64,000 nucleotides of DNA from Mesorhizobium metallidurans STM 2683 (lineage in GTDB: Bacteria; Pseudomonadota; Alphaproteobacteria; Rhizobiales; Rhizobiaceae): NCBI RefSeq assembly GCF_000350085.1, contig NZ_CAUM01000146.1, positions 62,001 through 126,000 on the forward strand, written 5' to 3'. The notes under the pieces are model-generated. The model had not been told where the DNA came from and searched no databases. It saw only the letters and a list, made by a program, of their open reading frames with translations. Both the position numbers and the translations under genes were made by a program. Of the stretch, positions 7,892 to 16,394 are shown piece by piece (the stretch's first letter is position 1; each line of letters opens with the position of its first letter).

Positions 7892-8830
7892 ATGAAAATC
7901 GCCATTCTGGGCGGCGGCGGAGCCATGGGCGGGATATTCGGGGGCTATCTGGCCCGCGCCGGCAACGACGTGACTTTGATCGACGTCTCCAAGGCGGCCG
8001 TGACGGCGATCAACGACAACGGACTTACCATCGAAGAGAAAGATGGTTCGCAGCCGGTGATCAGGGTGCCGGCAAGCGACGATCCGGCGAGCGTCGGCCC
8101 GGTCGACCTCATCATCAATTTCGTCAAATGCTATCACACCGAGGCTGCCGTCCGGGCCGCCGAACCGATGATCGCCGGTGAGACCGCCGTGCTCAGCCTG
8201 CAGAACGGCTGGGGCAATGCGCCGCGTATCGCCTCGATCGTCGGCGAAGATCGCGTGCTGGTCGGGCTCACCTATCATGGCGGCACCTTGCTGGCGCCGG
8301 GCCGCGTCAAGCATCCGGGATCCGGCATGACCTATATCGGCGAGCTCACGGGCAAGCCGACCGAGCGCCTCGGCAAGGTGATCGAGGCGTTCCGCGCGGC
8401 CGAGATCGAAACGACGCGCTCCGACAGGATACTGGACGAGGTCTGGAAAAAGCTGGCGCTCAATGCCTGCACGCTGCCGGTCGCCGGACTGCTGCATTTC
8501 ATGTCGCACGAGCTCGTCGCCTTCGACGGCACCAAGAGCCTGATGGCCGCCATCCTCAAAGAGGTCGTGGCGGTGGCGAAGGCGCAAGGCATCGCGCTCG
8601 ACTATGACGAGCGCTGGGCCGCGATCACCGGCCTGCTGGAGAAGGCGGTCGGCGGCAAGGCGTCGATGCTGCAGGATGTCGAGGCCAGGCGCCAGACCGA
8701 GATCGAGGTCATCAACGGCGCGATCGTCGAAGCAGGCAAGCGCACCGGTGTGGCGACGCCCGTCAACGAAACCATGGTCTGGATGATCCAGGCCAAGCAG
8801 GCCCACTACCTCCAGGCCAGGGCACAATAG
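7892..8830 (+). CDS. Ketopantoate reductase (ApbA/PanE)-family dehydrogenase
   Basis: A 312-residue member of the 2-dehydropantoate 2-reductase family. The Rossmann motif LGGGGAMGGIFGGYL is at residues 5-19, the catalytic Lys is in INFVKCYHT, the conserved Asn in LQNGWGN, and the C-terminal domain has VWKKLALNACTLPVAGLL with the family Lys and Asn. ATG 7892 follows GGGAGG closely; the ATG at 7888 is out of frame. Paralogs of PanE often act on other 2-oxo or hydroxy acids, and its place as first gene of a sugar-import operon argues against pantothenate synthesis. It is a candidate for the oxidation of an aldonate such as apionate; that is inference. Confidence 0.82.
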   Translation: MKIAILGGGGAMGGIFGGYLARAGNDVTLIDVSKAAVTAINDNGLTIEEKDGSQPVIRVPASDDPASVGPVDLIINFVKCYHTEAAVRAAEPMIAGETAVLSLQNGWGNAPRIASIVGEDRVLVGLTYHGGTLLAPGRVKHPGSGMTYIGELTGKPTERLGKVIEAFRAAEIETTRSDRILDEVWKKLALNACTLPVAGLLHFMSHELVAFDGTKSLMAAILKEVVAVAKAQGIALDYDERWAAITGLLEKAVGGKASMLQDVEARRQTEIEVINGAIVEAGKRTGVATPVNETMVWMIQAKQAHYLQARAQ

Positions 8831-8834
8831 GGCG

Positions 8835-10367
8835 ATGGCGCCGAGGCTCAAAATCAACGGCCTTTCCAAGTTCTTCCCCGGCGTGCGGGCGCTCGACGAC
8901 GTCTCGATGAGCGTCGAGGCCGGTGAAATCCGCGCCCTGCTCGGCGAAAACGGAGCCGGCAAATCGACGCTCGGCAAGATCGTCGCCGGCGTCTATTCGC
9001 GCGACCAGGGCACCGTCCTGGTCGATGGCGCCGAGATCGGCACGCTCGACGAAAAGGCCGCCGGCGACCTCGGCATCGGCATCGTGCATCAGGAAGGCTC
9101 GCTCGTGCCGCAGCTTTCGGTTGCCGAGAACATCTTTGCCGGCCGGCAGCCGACGCAATGGCTTGGCCAGGTCAATGTCCGCGCCATGCGGGAACAGGCA
9201 AAGGCGCTGATCGCGCAGCTTGGCGTTGCCATCGACCCGGCGCTGAAAGTGTCGGTGCTGTCGCCGGCGCAGGCCCAGATCGTCGAGATCGCCAAGGCGC
9301 TGTCGCGTGACCTCAGGGTCCTGATCCTCGACGAGCCGACGGCGGCGCTGACCCTGACCGAAACCGGGAAGCTCTTCGACGTGGTGCGCCGGCTGGCCGG
9401 CAACGGCGTCTCGGTCATCTATGTTTCGCATCGCCTCGCCGAGATCTTCTCGCTTTGCCATTCGGTGACCGTGCTCAAGGATGGCAGGCTTGCCGGAACC
9501 CGCCAGGTCGCCGAGACATCGACCGACGAGTTGATCCGCCTGATGGTCGGACGCGACGTGCATTTCTCGCGCTCCGCCACGGGGCGAAAAATCGGCGAAA
9601 TCGTGCTCGAAGCGCAAGATTTGGATGCGCCGCCTTTGGTCCGTTCGGCGTCGATCATCGTGCGGGCCGGCGAGATCGTCTGCCTTGCCGGTCTCATCGG
9701 CTCGGGTCGCAGCGAATTCTGCGAGGCGATCTTCGGCGCCCGCCGCCGGCACGGCGGCCAGATCCGCATCGGCGGTACGGCGATCGATCCGAAAGGTCCA
9801 TGGGACGGCAAGCATGCCGGCATCGGCATGGTGCCGGAAGACCGCAAGGCGGCAGGACTGTTCCTCGGCATGGACATCGTCAACAACGTCGCCGCGACGG
9901 TTCTGTCCAGGGTCTCGTCGGGTGCCAACTTTTCCAACCGCAAGGCCGAGGCGCTGGCCAGGAATTTCGTCGACGAGCTGCGCATCGCGACGCCGAGCGT
10001 CCGCCAGATCGTCGGCAATCTTTCCGGCGGCAACCAGCAGAAAGTGCTGCTGGCCAAATGGCTGGCGATGGAGCCGCGCCTGTTGATCGTCGACGAGCCG
10101 ACACGCGGCGTTGATGTCGGGGCGCGTTCCGAAATCTACCGGCTGCTCAGGGCGCTCGCCGACAAGGGCGTCGCCCTGCTCGTCGTGTCCTCGGACCTGC
10201 CGGAGGTGCTGGCGCTCGCCGACCGCATCGTCGTGATGGCGGAAGGCCGGACGGTCGGCGAACTGCCGGGCGACGGGGCGAGCGAGGAACAGGTGCTGCG
10301 GCTGGCCACCAGATACACGGCCTCGGTGGCCGAGGTTCGCAAACAACCTGATATGGCAGAGGCATGA
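8835..10367 (+). CDS. Sugar ABC transporter ATP-binding protein (RbsA/MglA type)
   Basis: A 510-residue tandem ATPase of the ribose/galactose class. The first domain has Walker A GENGAGKST (about residues 38-46), a divergent signature (LSPAQAQIVEIAKAL) and Walker B LRVLILDEPTAAL. The second has a degenerate Walker A (GLIGSGRSE), a full LSGGNQQKVLLAKWL signature and LLIVDEPTRGVDVG. This asymmetry is normal for the family. It powers uptake with the permease (4-base overlap) and the binding protein that follow. Confidence 0.93.
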   Translation: MAPRLKINGLSKFFPGVRALDDVSMSVEAGEIRALLGENGAGKSTLGKIVAGVYSRDQGTVLVDGAEIGTLDEKAAGDLGIGIVHQEGSLVPQLSVAENIFAGRQPTQWLGQVNVRAMREQAKALIAQLGVAIDPALKVSVLSPAQAQIVEIAKALSRDLRVLILDEPTAALTLTETGKLFDVVRRLAGNGVSVIYVSHRLAEIFSLCHSVTVLKDGRLAGTRQVAETSTDELIRLMVGRDVHFSRSATGRKIGEIVLEAQDLDAPPLVRSASIIVRAGEIVCLAGLIGSGRSEFCEAIFGARRRHGGQIRIGGTAIDPKGPWDGKHAGIGMVPEDRKAAGLFLGMDIVNNVAATVLSRVSSGANFSNRKAEALARNFVDELRIATPSVRQIVGNLSGGNQQKVLLAKWLAMEPRLLIVDEPTRGVDVGARSEIYRLLRALADKGVALLVVSSDLPEVLALADRIVVMAEGRTVGELPGDGASEEQVLRLATRYTASVAEVRKQPDMAEA

Positions 10368-11383
10368 TGGCGATGCAGATCACGCAACCCCTGGCAGAGA
10401 CTGCCGAGCGCCGGCGCGAGAATCTCTTCGTGCGCATCGTGCGGCGACTTGCCGATTCCAGGGAACTGACGCTCTTCGTGCTCGTCGTCGTGCTGGCGCT
10501 GGCGATGAGCATCGTCTACCCGAACAATTTCCCGACCGCCTCCAACATGCGGGCCGTGCTGCTCAACCTGGCGCCGGTCGGCATGCTCGTCTGCGGCATG
10601 ATGCTGCTGATGATCGGCGGCACATTCGACCTGTCGGTCGGTTCCACGCTGGCTTTCTCCGGCGTCTGGGCCGGCGTCGTGGCGGGATGGTGGGGCTGGT
10701 CGGCCGAGATCGCGGTCCTTATCGGCATCCTGGTCGGCGCACTGTGCGGCCTGGTCAACGGCTTGATCGTGACGCGTATCGGCATCAACGCGCTGATCGC
10801 CACCCTTGGCACGCTCACCATCTATCGCAGCCTGACCTATGTCACCGCAGGCACCGGCGTCACCCCGATCAGCGACGCCTTCGCCGAATATGGCCGCGCC
10901 GCCGACCCGCTGTTCAGGATCCAGTCGCCCTTCTGGGCGATGCTGGTGCTGGTGCTCGTCGGCGGCTGGCTGGTGGCGCGGACGCGCTTCTTCCGGCAGT
11001 TCTATTTCATCGGCGGCAATCCGCGCGCGGCCCAGCTTTCGGGCATCCGCGTCGACCGGCTCATCCTGATCGGCTTCGTCATCATGGGAGCGCTGGCGGG
11101 TTTGGCCGGTGTGCTTGGTGCCGCGCGCCTCAACAGCGCCGTCGTCAATGCCGGTGTCGGCATCGAGCTCAAGGTCATCACCGCCACAGTGCTCGGAGGC
11201 GCGAGCCTGAAAGGCGGTGAAGGCACGATCCTTGGCGGCATTCTCGGCGTGTTGTTCATCGCGCTGATCGAGAACGCCATGATCATCAATGCGATCGGCG
11301 TGTTCTGGCAGGGGCTGGTGGTGGGCCTGGTCCTGCTGTTCGCCGTGTCGCTCGATCGTTTCAAGACCAGCGGCCGCGCCTGA
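10364..11383 (+). CDS. Sugar ABC transporter permease (RbsC type)
   Basis: A 339-residue inner-membrane permease with eight or more hydrophobic segments, beginning near residue 30 (LTLFVLVVVLALAMSIVYP). The family stretch MLLMIGGTFDLSVGS and the late GGASLKGGEGTILGGILGVL motif are typical of BPD_transp_2 proteins. The start overlaps the ATPase stop (ATGA); ATG codons at 10367 and 10373 are alternatives. It forms the membrane channel of the block C importer. Confidence 0.93.
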   Translation: MMAMQITQPLAETAERRRENLFVRIVRRLADSRELTLFVLVVVLALAMSIVYPNNFPTASNMRAVLLNLAPVGMLVCGMMLLMIGGTFDLSVGSTLAFSGVWAGVVAGWWGWSAEIAVLIGILVGALCGLVNGLIVTRIGINALIATLGTLTIYRSLTYVTAGTGVTPISDAFAEYGRAADPLFRIQSPFWAMLVLVLVGGWLVARTRFFRQFYFIGGNPRAAQLSGIRVDRLILIGFVIMGALAGLAGVLGAARLNSAVVNAGVGIELKVITATVLGGASLKGGEGTILGGILGVLFIALIENAMIINAIGVFWQGLVVGLVLLFAVSLDRFKTSGRA

Positions 11384-11477
11384 TCTCAGGCGGAGGCTGG
11401 AGCCGGACAACCGGACGGGATGCAGGAGACTGGATTTCAGACGACTGGGACTACAAAAACATCAGGAGGAAACGGGC

Positions 11478-12497
11478 ATGAAATCGATAGTGAAAACGAT
11501 ACTCTCCGGCGCAGCGCTTGCTGCCACGGCACTGCTCCAGACTTTTCCGGCCAGCGCGCAGGAATCATCCTTCGGGCCGGCCGATGCGAAGGAAACCTAC
11601 TACTGGATCTCCAACAAGGCCAATTTGCCGCTGTTCGTGCAGTACGACTATGTCGGCATGAAGCGGATCGCCGAGGAACTCGGCGTCAAGGTGATCGTCG
11701 CCGGGCCGACCGACTTCGACGTGCCGGGTTTCATCTCCGCCGTCGACCAGGTCTGCGCTCAGAAGCCGAGCGGCGTCTCGGTGGTCGGCGGCTGGGATCC
11801 GTCGCTGACCGAATCCGTCAAGAAATGCATGGAGCAGGGCGTGCCGACGGTGGTCGATGATGGCGACCTGCCCGATTCCGGCCGCCTTGCCTATATCGGC
11901 ACGAACTGGACGCAGGTCGGCGTCGCCCAGGCCAAGAAGCTGATGGAAATGCTGCCGAATGGCGGCAAGCTCGCGTCGATGTCAATCATCAACGCCGGCA
12001 ACATGCGCGAGGCGGTGGCAGGTTTCAAAGCCTATATCGAGGCCAATGGCGGCGGCAAATACACCATCGTCGCCAATGAGGACGACGGCGGCGACGCGCA
12101 GAAGGCGGCGCAGGTGACCGCGGCGATCCTCGCAGCCAATCCCGATATCGCCGGCCTTGCCGGCTTCGATTCCGAATCCGGCGCCGGCATCGTCACCGCG
12201 CTGCGTGAAGCCGGCAAGAATCCCGGCGACATCAAGGTGACGGCGATGGAGCAGACGCCCGACTTCTTCAAATCGGCCAAGGAAGGCTGGGTCGACGGCA
12301 TCGTCGTGCAGAACCGCGAGCTGTTCATCTACTACGCTGTCAAGCTCCTGCACGACTACAACACCAACACGCTGAAGTCGGCGGGCCTGACCGCAGCCGA
12401 TGGCGGCCGTCCGATACCGGACACGCTCGATACCGGCGTGATCCTGATCACCAAGGACAATGTCGACAAGGTGCTGACCGCGCTGAATGTGAAATAG
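11478..12497 (+). CDS. Sugar ABC transporter substrate-binding protein (RbsB-like, Peripla_BP_4)
   Basis: A 339-residue periplasmic protein. ATG 11478 follows AGGAGG; residues 1-27 form a signal peptide ending ASAQ. The rest is a type I binding fold with the PTDFDVPGFISAVDQ, VVDDGDLPDSGRLAYIG and AGFDSESGAGIVTALREAGK stretches usual in pentose/polyol binders. It follows the ATPase-permease pair by 94 bases, an arrangement that often allows higher expression of the binding protein, and two hairpins follow its stop. In published work, apiose binders fall in this Pfam family, which fits the lactonase gene downstream, but the ligand is not readable from sequence. Confidence 0.9.
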   Translation: MKSIVKTILSGAALAATALLQTFPASAQESSFGPADAKETYYWISNKANLPLFVQYDYVGMKRIAEELGVKVIVAGPTDFDVPGFISAVDQVCAQKPSGVSVVGGWDPSLTESVKKCMEQGVPTVVDDGDLPDSGRLAYIGTNWTQVGVAQAKKLMEMLPNGGKLASMSIINAGNMREAVAGFKAYIEANGGGKYTIVANEDDGGDAQKAAQVTAAILAANPDIAGLAGFDSESGAGIVTALREAGKNPGDIKVTAMEQTPDFFKSAKEGWVDGIVVQNRELFIYYAVKLLHDYNTNTLKSAGLTAADGGRPIPDTLDTGVILITKDNVDKVLTALNVK

Positions 12498-12528
12498 GCT
12501 GTACCGCCGGAGTCTTGGCTCAAGGTTC

Positions 12529-12584
12529 AGCCTTGATTCAAGGCTCGGGCAGCCTCCGGCGGCGCGCTCTCCCTCGCCGCCGGA
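12529..12584 (+). promoter_or_regulatory. Intercistronic hairpins after the binding-protein gene
   Basis: Two inverted repeats lie between the binding-protein gene and the hydrolase gene. AGCCTTGA/TCAAGGCT (12529-12536 and 12538-12545) is too tight to form alone without opening. TCCGGCGGCG/CGCCGCCGGA (12555-12564 and 12575-12584) is a 10-bp stem with a 10-base loop. No T-run follows, so these more likely protect or attenuate the message than end it. Confidence 0.55.
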
Positions 12585-12619
12585 CGGCCAATCACCACCA
12601 AAATGGCCAAGGACACAAA

Positions 12620-13438
12620 ATGGCACGTCACCCCACCACCCGCATGCGCTTCCACGGCGTCGCCGCCTACGAGATCCTGACGCGCGACGGCTTGCGCATC
12701 CTGTGCGATCCGTTTCTGGACCAGAATCCGGGCGCAGCGACCAAGTCGACCGAATTCGATCACGTCGATCTCGTCGTCGTCAGCCACGCGGCCTTCGATC
12801 ATCTCGGCGATACCGACAAGATCGCGCAGAAATATGGCTGTCCGGTCGTCTGCGGCGGCGAGGTGAAGGCCTGGCTGATGGATCGCGGCATTCCGGCCAG
12901 CCAGATCCGCGCCACGACCTGGGGCATCCGGGTCAAGGTGGCGGGCATCGAGATCCAGCCGCTCGAATGCCATCACTGGTCGCAAATCAGGCTGAAGGAC
13001 AATTCCTTCATTTCGGGCGTGCCGATGGCCTTCATCGTCTATGCCGACGACAATCTGCGCTTCTACCACTATGGCGATACCGCCATCTTCTCCGATCTCA
13101 AGCTGCAGGCCGAGCTCTACAAGCCCAATGTCGGCTGTATCGGCATCGCCAATCCGCAGGAGATCCTGCATCTCAACCCGATGCCGGGTGAAATGCTGAC
13201 CGGTGAGATGAGCCCGTACGAAGGCGTTCTCGCCACGCAATGGCTCGGCCTCGAGACGGTGCTGCCTTGCCACTACATCAAACTCGATGGCGACAAGGAT
13301 GTCGCCGACTATATGGAGCACCACCGGCAAGCCAGGGCGCGTGGCGAGGCGATCGCCGACCCCTATCTGCTGCGCGCCGGCGACTGGATCGAATTCGACG
13401 GCGACGGCAAGGTCGTGCGGCCGGCCAAGGCGGCCTGA
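12620..13438 (+). CDS. UlaG-like metallo-beta-lactamase-fold hydrolase with altered metal motif
   Basis: A 272-residue MBL-fold protein. The first metal motif, normally HxHxDH, reads HAAFDH in VVSHAAFDHLGD, so its second His is Ala. The other ligand positions look present: LECHHWSQ, FYHYGDTAIFSD and VLPCHYIKL. UlaG-type members hydrolyse sugar lactones or phosphodiesters; here a lactonase-like role for a sugar acid would fit, but the missing ligand could lower or change metal use. I chose ATG 12620 (weak AAGGAC upstream); an in-frame ATG at 12515 would add 35 unlikely residues across the hairpins. Confidence 0.75.
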   Translation: MARHPTTRMRFHGVAAYEILTRDGLRILCDPFLDQNPGAATKSTEFDHVDLVVVSHAAFDHLGDTDKIAQKYGCPVVCGGEVKAWLMDRGIPASQIRATTWGIRVKVAGIEIQPLECHHWSQIRLKDNSFISGVPMAFIVYADDNLRFYHYGDTAIFSDLKLQAELYKPNVGCIGIANPQEILHLNPMPGEMLTGEMSPYEGVLATQWLGLETVLPCHYIKLDGDKDVADYMEHHRQARARGEAIADPYLLRAGDWIEFDGDGKVVRPAKAA

Positions 13439-13442
13439 TCAA

Positions 13443-14459
13443 ATGCGTGCCGCAATCTTCGATGCGCCGTTTTCGATCCGCATGGCCGAGGCGCCAAAGC
13501 CCGAGCCGCAGGCGGGAGAGGTATTGGTGCGCGTCAAGGCTGCCGGCCTTTGCGCCGGCGACCTCTACATCTACACCGGCAAGAACCCCTATGTGAGCTA
13601 CCCCCGGATCGGCTGCCACGAGATATCGGGCGTGGTCGAAACCTATGGCCCCGGCTCAAGCGGCCCGGCCATCGGCACGCGCGTCGTCGTCGATCCGTTC
13701 ATCGGCTGCGGCCACTGTTATCCCTGTAGGGTCGGCAAGCGCAATTGCTGCGCCAATCTCAGCATTGTCGGGGTCCATCGCGAGGGTGGCTTCGCCGATT
13801 TCGTGACAGCGCCGGCCGGAAATCTCAATGTCGTGCCGGATGGGCTGACCGACTTCGGGGCGGCGTTTGCCGAGCCGGTGGCGATCGGCGTGCAGGGCTG
13901 CCGCCGCGGCATGGTCAGCGCGCAGGACACGATGCTCGTGCTCGGCGCCGGGCCGATCGGACTGGCAATCGTCGAAGTGGCGCGCGCGCATGGCGCAAAG
14001 GTCTACGCCACCGATTTGTCGGCCGAGCGCCTGTCCACGGCGGCCGATCTCGGCGCGATCCCGATTGCCGGCGGCGCCGGCCTGCTGGAACGCGTGCTCG
14101 AACTCACCAATGGCGAAGGCATGCCAGTGGTCATGGAGGCGACGGGAGCTGCGCCGGCAATGGAGCAGACCATCGATCTCGTCGCCGCCGGCGGGCGCGT
14201 CGTCATTCTCGGACTGGTCAGGAAGGGGCAAGGCATTACCTTCCCGGGCCTCGACTTCACCCGCAAGGAAGTGACCATCCTCGGCTCGCGCGCCTCGGTC
14301 GACTGTTTTCCCGAGGCGCTTGAGCTGCTCGCCTGCGGCAAGATCCGCTATCCGAAGATTGCAAGTTCCTTCGCGCTTGGCGAAGCACCCGGCGTCTTCC
14401 GGAAGCTCGCAGACAATCCAATGGCTTTGCACAAGGCCGTATTCGTTTCGGAGGACTAG
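13443..14459 (+). CDS. Zinc-dependent alcohol/polyol dehydrogenase (MDR family)
   Basis: A 338-residue medium-chain dehydrogenase. Catalytic zinc ligands are Cys in AAGLCAGDLYIYTG and His-Glu in IGCHEISGVV; the structural zinc site is CGHCYPCRVGKRNCC. The cofactor fold has VLGAGPIGLAIVEVA followed by ATDLS, whose Asp suggests NAD preference. It is close to sorbitol/threonine/galactitol dehydrogenases. It lies five bases after the hydrolase and abuts the next gene. It probably oxidises a sugar alcohol or hydroxy acid in the block C pathway. Confidence 0.87.
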   Translation: MRAAIFDAPFSIRMAEAPKPEPQAGEVLVRVKAAGLCAGDLYIYTGKNPYVSYPRIGCHEISGVVETYGPGSSGPAIGTRVVVDPFIGCGHCYPCRVGKRNCCANLSIVGVHREGGFADFVTAPAGNLNVVPDGLTDFGAAFAEPVAIGVQGCRRGMVSAQDTMLVLGAGPIGLAIVEVARAHGAKVYATDLSAERLSTAADLGAIPIAGGAGLLERVLELTNGEGMPVVMEATGAAPAMEQTIDLVAAGGRVVILGLVRKGQGITFPGLDFTRKEVTILGSRASVDCFPEALELLACGKIRYPKIASSFALGEAPGVFRKLADNPMALHKAVFVSED

Positions 14460-15314
14460 ATGAAGCTTGTTACCTTCTCCCACCGCAAGGGAGGCCATGA
14501 TCATCACGCCGGCGTGCTCGACGGCGACCACGTCGACTGCCTGACCGAGGTTGGAATTGCTAAGAGCGTGATGGAGGTCGTGCTCGGCGGCAAAGAGACG
14601 CTGAGCCGCATTCGGGCCGGTCTCGCCAAGGCGCCGCGCTACGCGCTCGCCGATGTGAGGCTGGAAGCCCCGATCCGGCCGGGCAAGGTGCTGTGCTCCG
14701 GCATCAACTACAAGGGCCACGCCGAGGAGAACCCGAACGCGAAAATGCCGACCGAGCCTTTCTTCTTCACCAAATTGCCGACCTCGGTGATCGGACCCGA
14801 TGTGCCGGTCGAAAAGCCTGATAGAACTGAACAGATGGACTATGAGGTGGAGTTCTCGGCGGTCATCGGCGAGGAGCTGCACAAGGCAACGGAAGCCGAA
14901 GTGATGCCGGCGATCTTCGGCTACACACTGCTCAACGACATTTCGGCGCGCGACGTGCAGTTCAAGGACAATCAGATCACCATCGGCAAGAACTTTGCCG
15001 GCTTCGCGCCGATCGGCCCCTGCATCGTCACATCAGATGCGATGCCGCATCCCGACAATGTCGCGTTGAAGACGCGGCTCAACGGCAAGACGCTGCAGGA
15101 CGGCAGCACCTCGGACTGGCTGTTTTCGCTGCCGCAGCTGATTTCCTTCCTGTCGCAGTACATTCCGCTCGCGCCTGGTGACATCGTGTCGACGGGAACG
15201 CCGGCCGGCGTCGGCATCTTCCAGAAGCCGCCGGTCTTCATGAAAGCCGGCGACGTCGTCGAGATCGAGGCCGATGGTATCGGCGTGCTCAGAACGCCCA
15301 TCGTTGCAGGATAG
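14460..15314 (+). CDS. Fumarylacetoacetate hydrolase-family protein
   Basis: A 284-residue FAH enzyme. The metal-binding carboxylates are in MDYEVEFSAVIGEE, followed by GYTLLNDISARDVQ, KNFAGFAPIGP and VSTGTPAGVG. Length and motifs match the diketo-acid hydrolase group, which includes 2,4-diketo-3-deoxy-L-rhamnonate/fuconate hydrolase as well as fumarylpyruvate hydrolase. Its start abuts the previous stop with no gap. Next to a zinc dehydrogenase, a C-C hydrolase for a diketo deoxy sugar acid is the most sensible role; this is inference from context. Confidence 0.85.
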   Translation: MKLVTFSHRKGGHDHHAGVLDGDHVDCLTEVGIAKSVMEVVLGGKETLSRIRAGLAKAPRYALADVRLEAPIRPGKVLCSGINYKGHAEENPNAKMPTEPFFFTKLPTSVIGPDVPVEKPDRTEQMDYEVEFSAVIGEELHKATEAEVMPAIFGYTLLNDISARDVQFKDNQITIGKNFAGFAPIGPCIVTSDAMPHPDNVALKTRLNGKTLQDGSTSDWLFSLPQLISFLSQYIPLAPGDIVSTGTPAGVGIFQKPPVFMKAGDVVEIEADGIGVLRTPIVAG

Positions 15315-15317
15315 AAA

Positions 15318-16394
15318 ATGGCGACGGGGGCGATCCGGATCGGGGTGATCGGCTGCGGCTTCTATGCGCAGAACCATCTGCATGCGTGGAAGGAGCTTGC
15401 GGCGGAAGGCGCGCAGCTTGCTGCCGTCTGCGACATCGATGCCGGCAAGGCCGAAGCCGCCGGCCGTGCGTTCGGCGTCCCGTCCTATGCGGACGCCGCA
15501 ATCATGTTCGCAAGCGAGCGGCTGGACGCCGTCGACATCGTCACCCGCCACGACACGCACCGCGCGCTCTGCGAGTTGGCGATAGCGCGCGGCGTTGCCA
15601 CGATCGTGCAAAAGCCTTTCGCGCCGAGCTGGGACGATTGCGTCGCCATCGTCGAGGCGGCCGAGAAGGCAGGCGTGTGGCTCGCGGTGCATGAAAACTT
15701 CCGCTTCCAGACGCCGATGCGCCATATCAGGCGCGTCATCGACAGCGGGGCGATCGGGACGCCGAACTGGGCGCGGATAGCATTTCGAACCGGCTTCGAT
15801 GTCTATCGCACGCAGCCTTATTTCTACGACGAGGAACGGCTGGCAATCGCGGATGTCGGCATCCATATGCTTGACCTTGCGCGCTATTTCCTGGGCGAAG
15901 TCGAGCGCATTTCCTGCGAGACCCAGCGCCGCAATCCCAAGGTGAAGGCCGAGGATACGGCGACGATGCTGCTGCGCCACACGAGTGGTGCAGTCAGCGT
16001 CGTCGAGTGTACCTACGAGGCGCGCCGCGACCCCGATCCGTTCCCGCAAACGCTGGTGGAGATCGAGGGCGACAAGGGCTCGATCGTCGTCCGTCCGGGA
16101 TTGCGCATGCGGGTGACCAGCCACGGCAAAGCAACGGAGGAGGATATCGGCTCGCCGCTGCGCTCGTGGACCAGCCAGCCCTGGCATGTCGCACAGGAAG
16201 GCGCGTTCGTCGCCTGCAGCCATTTCCTCGACTGCCTCAAGCGCGGCGTGCCTGCCGAAACGTCCGGCCGGGACAATCTTAGGACATACGCATTGGTTGA
16301 TGCAGCCTACCGCGCGGCGGCGGAACACCGGGCAATCGTTCCGGCGCAGTGGGGCGAAAATGTTGCCGCCTCAAAAAGCCGGAGGGCGCAATGA
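15318..16394 (+). CDS. Gfo/Idh/MocA oxidoreductase, D-apiose dehydrogenase-like
   Basis: A 358-residue NAD(P)-dependent dehydrogenase. The Rossmann motif is IGVIGCGFYAQNHLHAW; IVQKPFAP has Gln in place of the usual Glu before Lys-Pro; VHENFRFQTPMR, DVGIHMLDLARYFLG and AETSGRDNLRTYALVDAAY are distinctive. From memory these stretches resemble ApsD, the enzyme that oxidises D-apiose to D-apionolactone, and the downstream lactonase-like gene supports that. It could instead act on another branched or furanose sugar. It ends in an ATGA overlap with the ABM-domain gene. Confidence 0.78.
   Translation: MATGAIRIGVIGCGFYAQNHLHAWKELAAEGAQLAAVCDIDAGKAEAAGRAFGVPSYADAAIMFASERLDAVDIVTRHDTHRALCELAIARGVATIVQKPFAPSWDDCVAIVEAAEKAGVWLAVHENFRFQTPMRHIRRVIDSGAIGTPNWARIAFRTGFDVYRTQPYFYDEERLAIADVGIHMLDLARYFLGEVERISCETQRRNPKVKAEDTATMLLRHTSGAVSVVECTYEARRDPDPFPQTLVEIEGDKGSIVVRPGLRMRVTSHGKATEEDIGSPLRSWTSQPWHVAQEGAFVACSHFLDCLKRGVPAETSGRDNLRTYALVDAAYRAAAEHRAIVPAQWGENVAASKSRRAQ

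Noticed and set aside
7892-8830. Assignment of the ketopantoate-reductase-like gene as panE for pantothenate synthesis
   Set aside because: It is the first gene of a sugar-import operon and no panB or panC is near.
8763-10346. Minus-strand open frame of 527 codons opposite the sugar ATPase
   Set aside because: The plus strand has both ABC signatures; the antisense frame is a GC shadow.
10136-11410. Long minus-strand open frame (424 codons) opposite the sugar permease
   Set aside because: It is antisense to a clear ABC permease, is His/Asp/Arg-rich with no domain, and arises from high GC at codon third positions.
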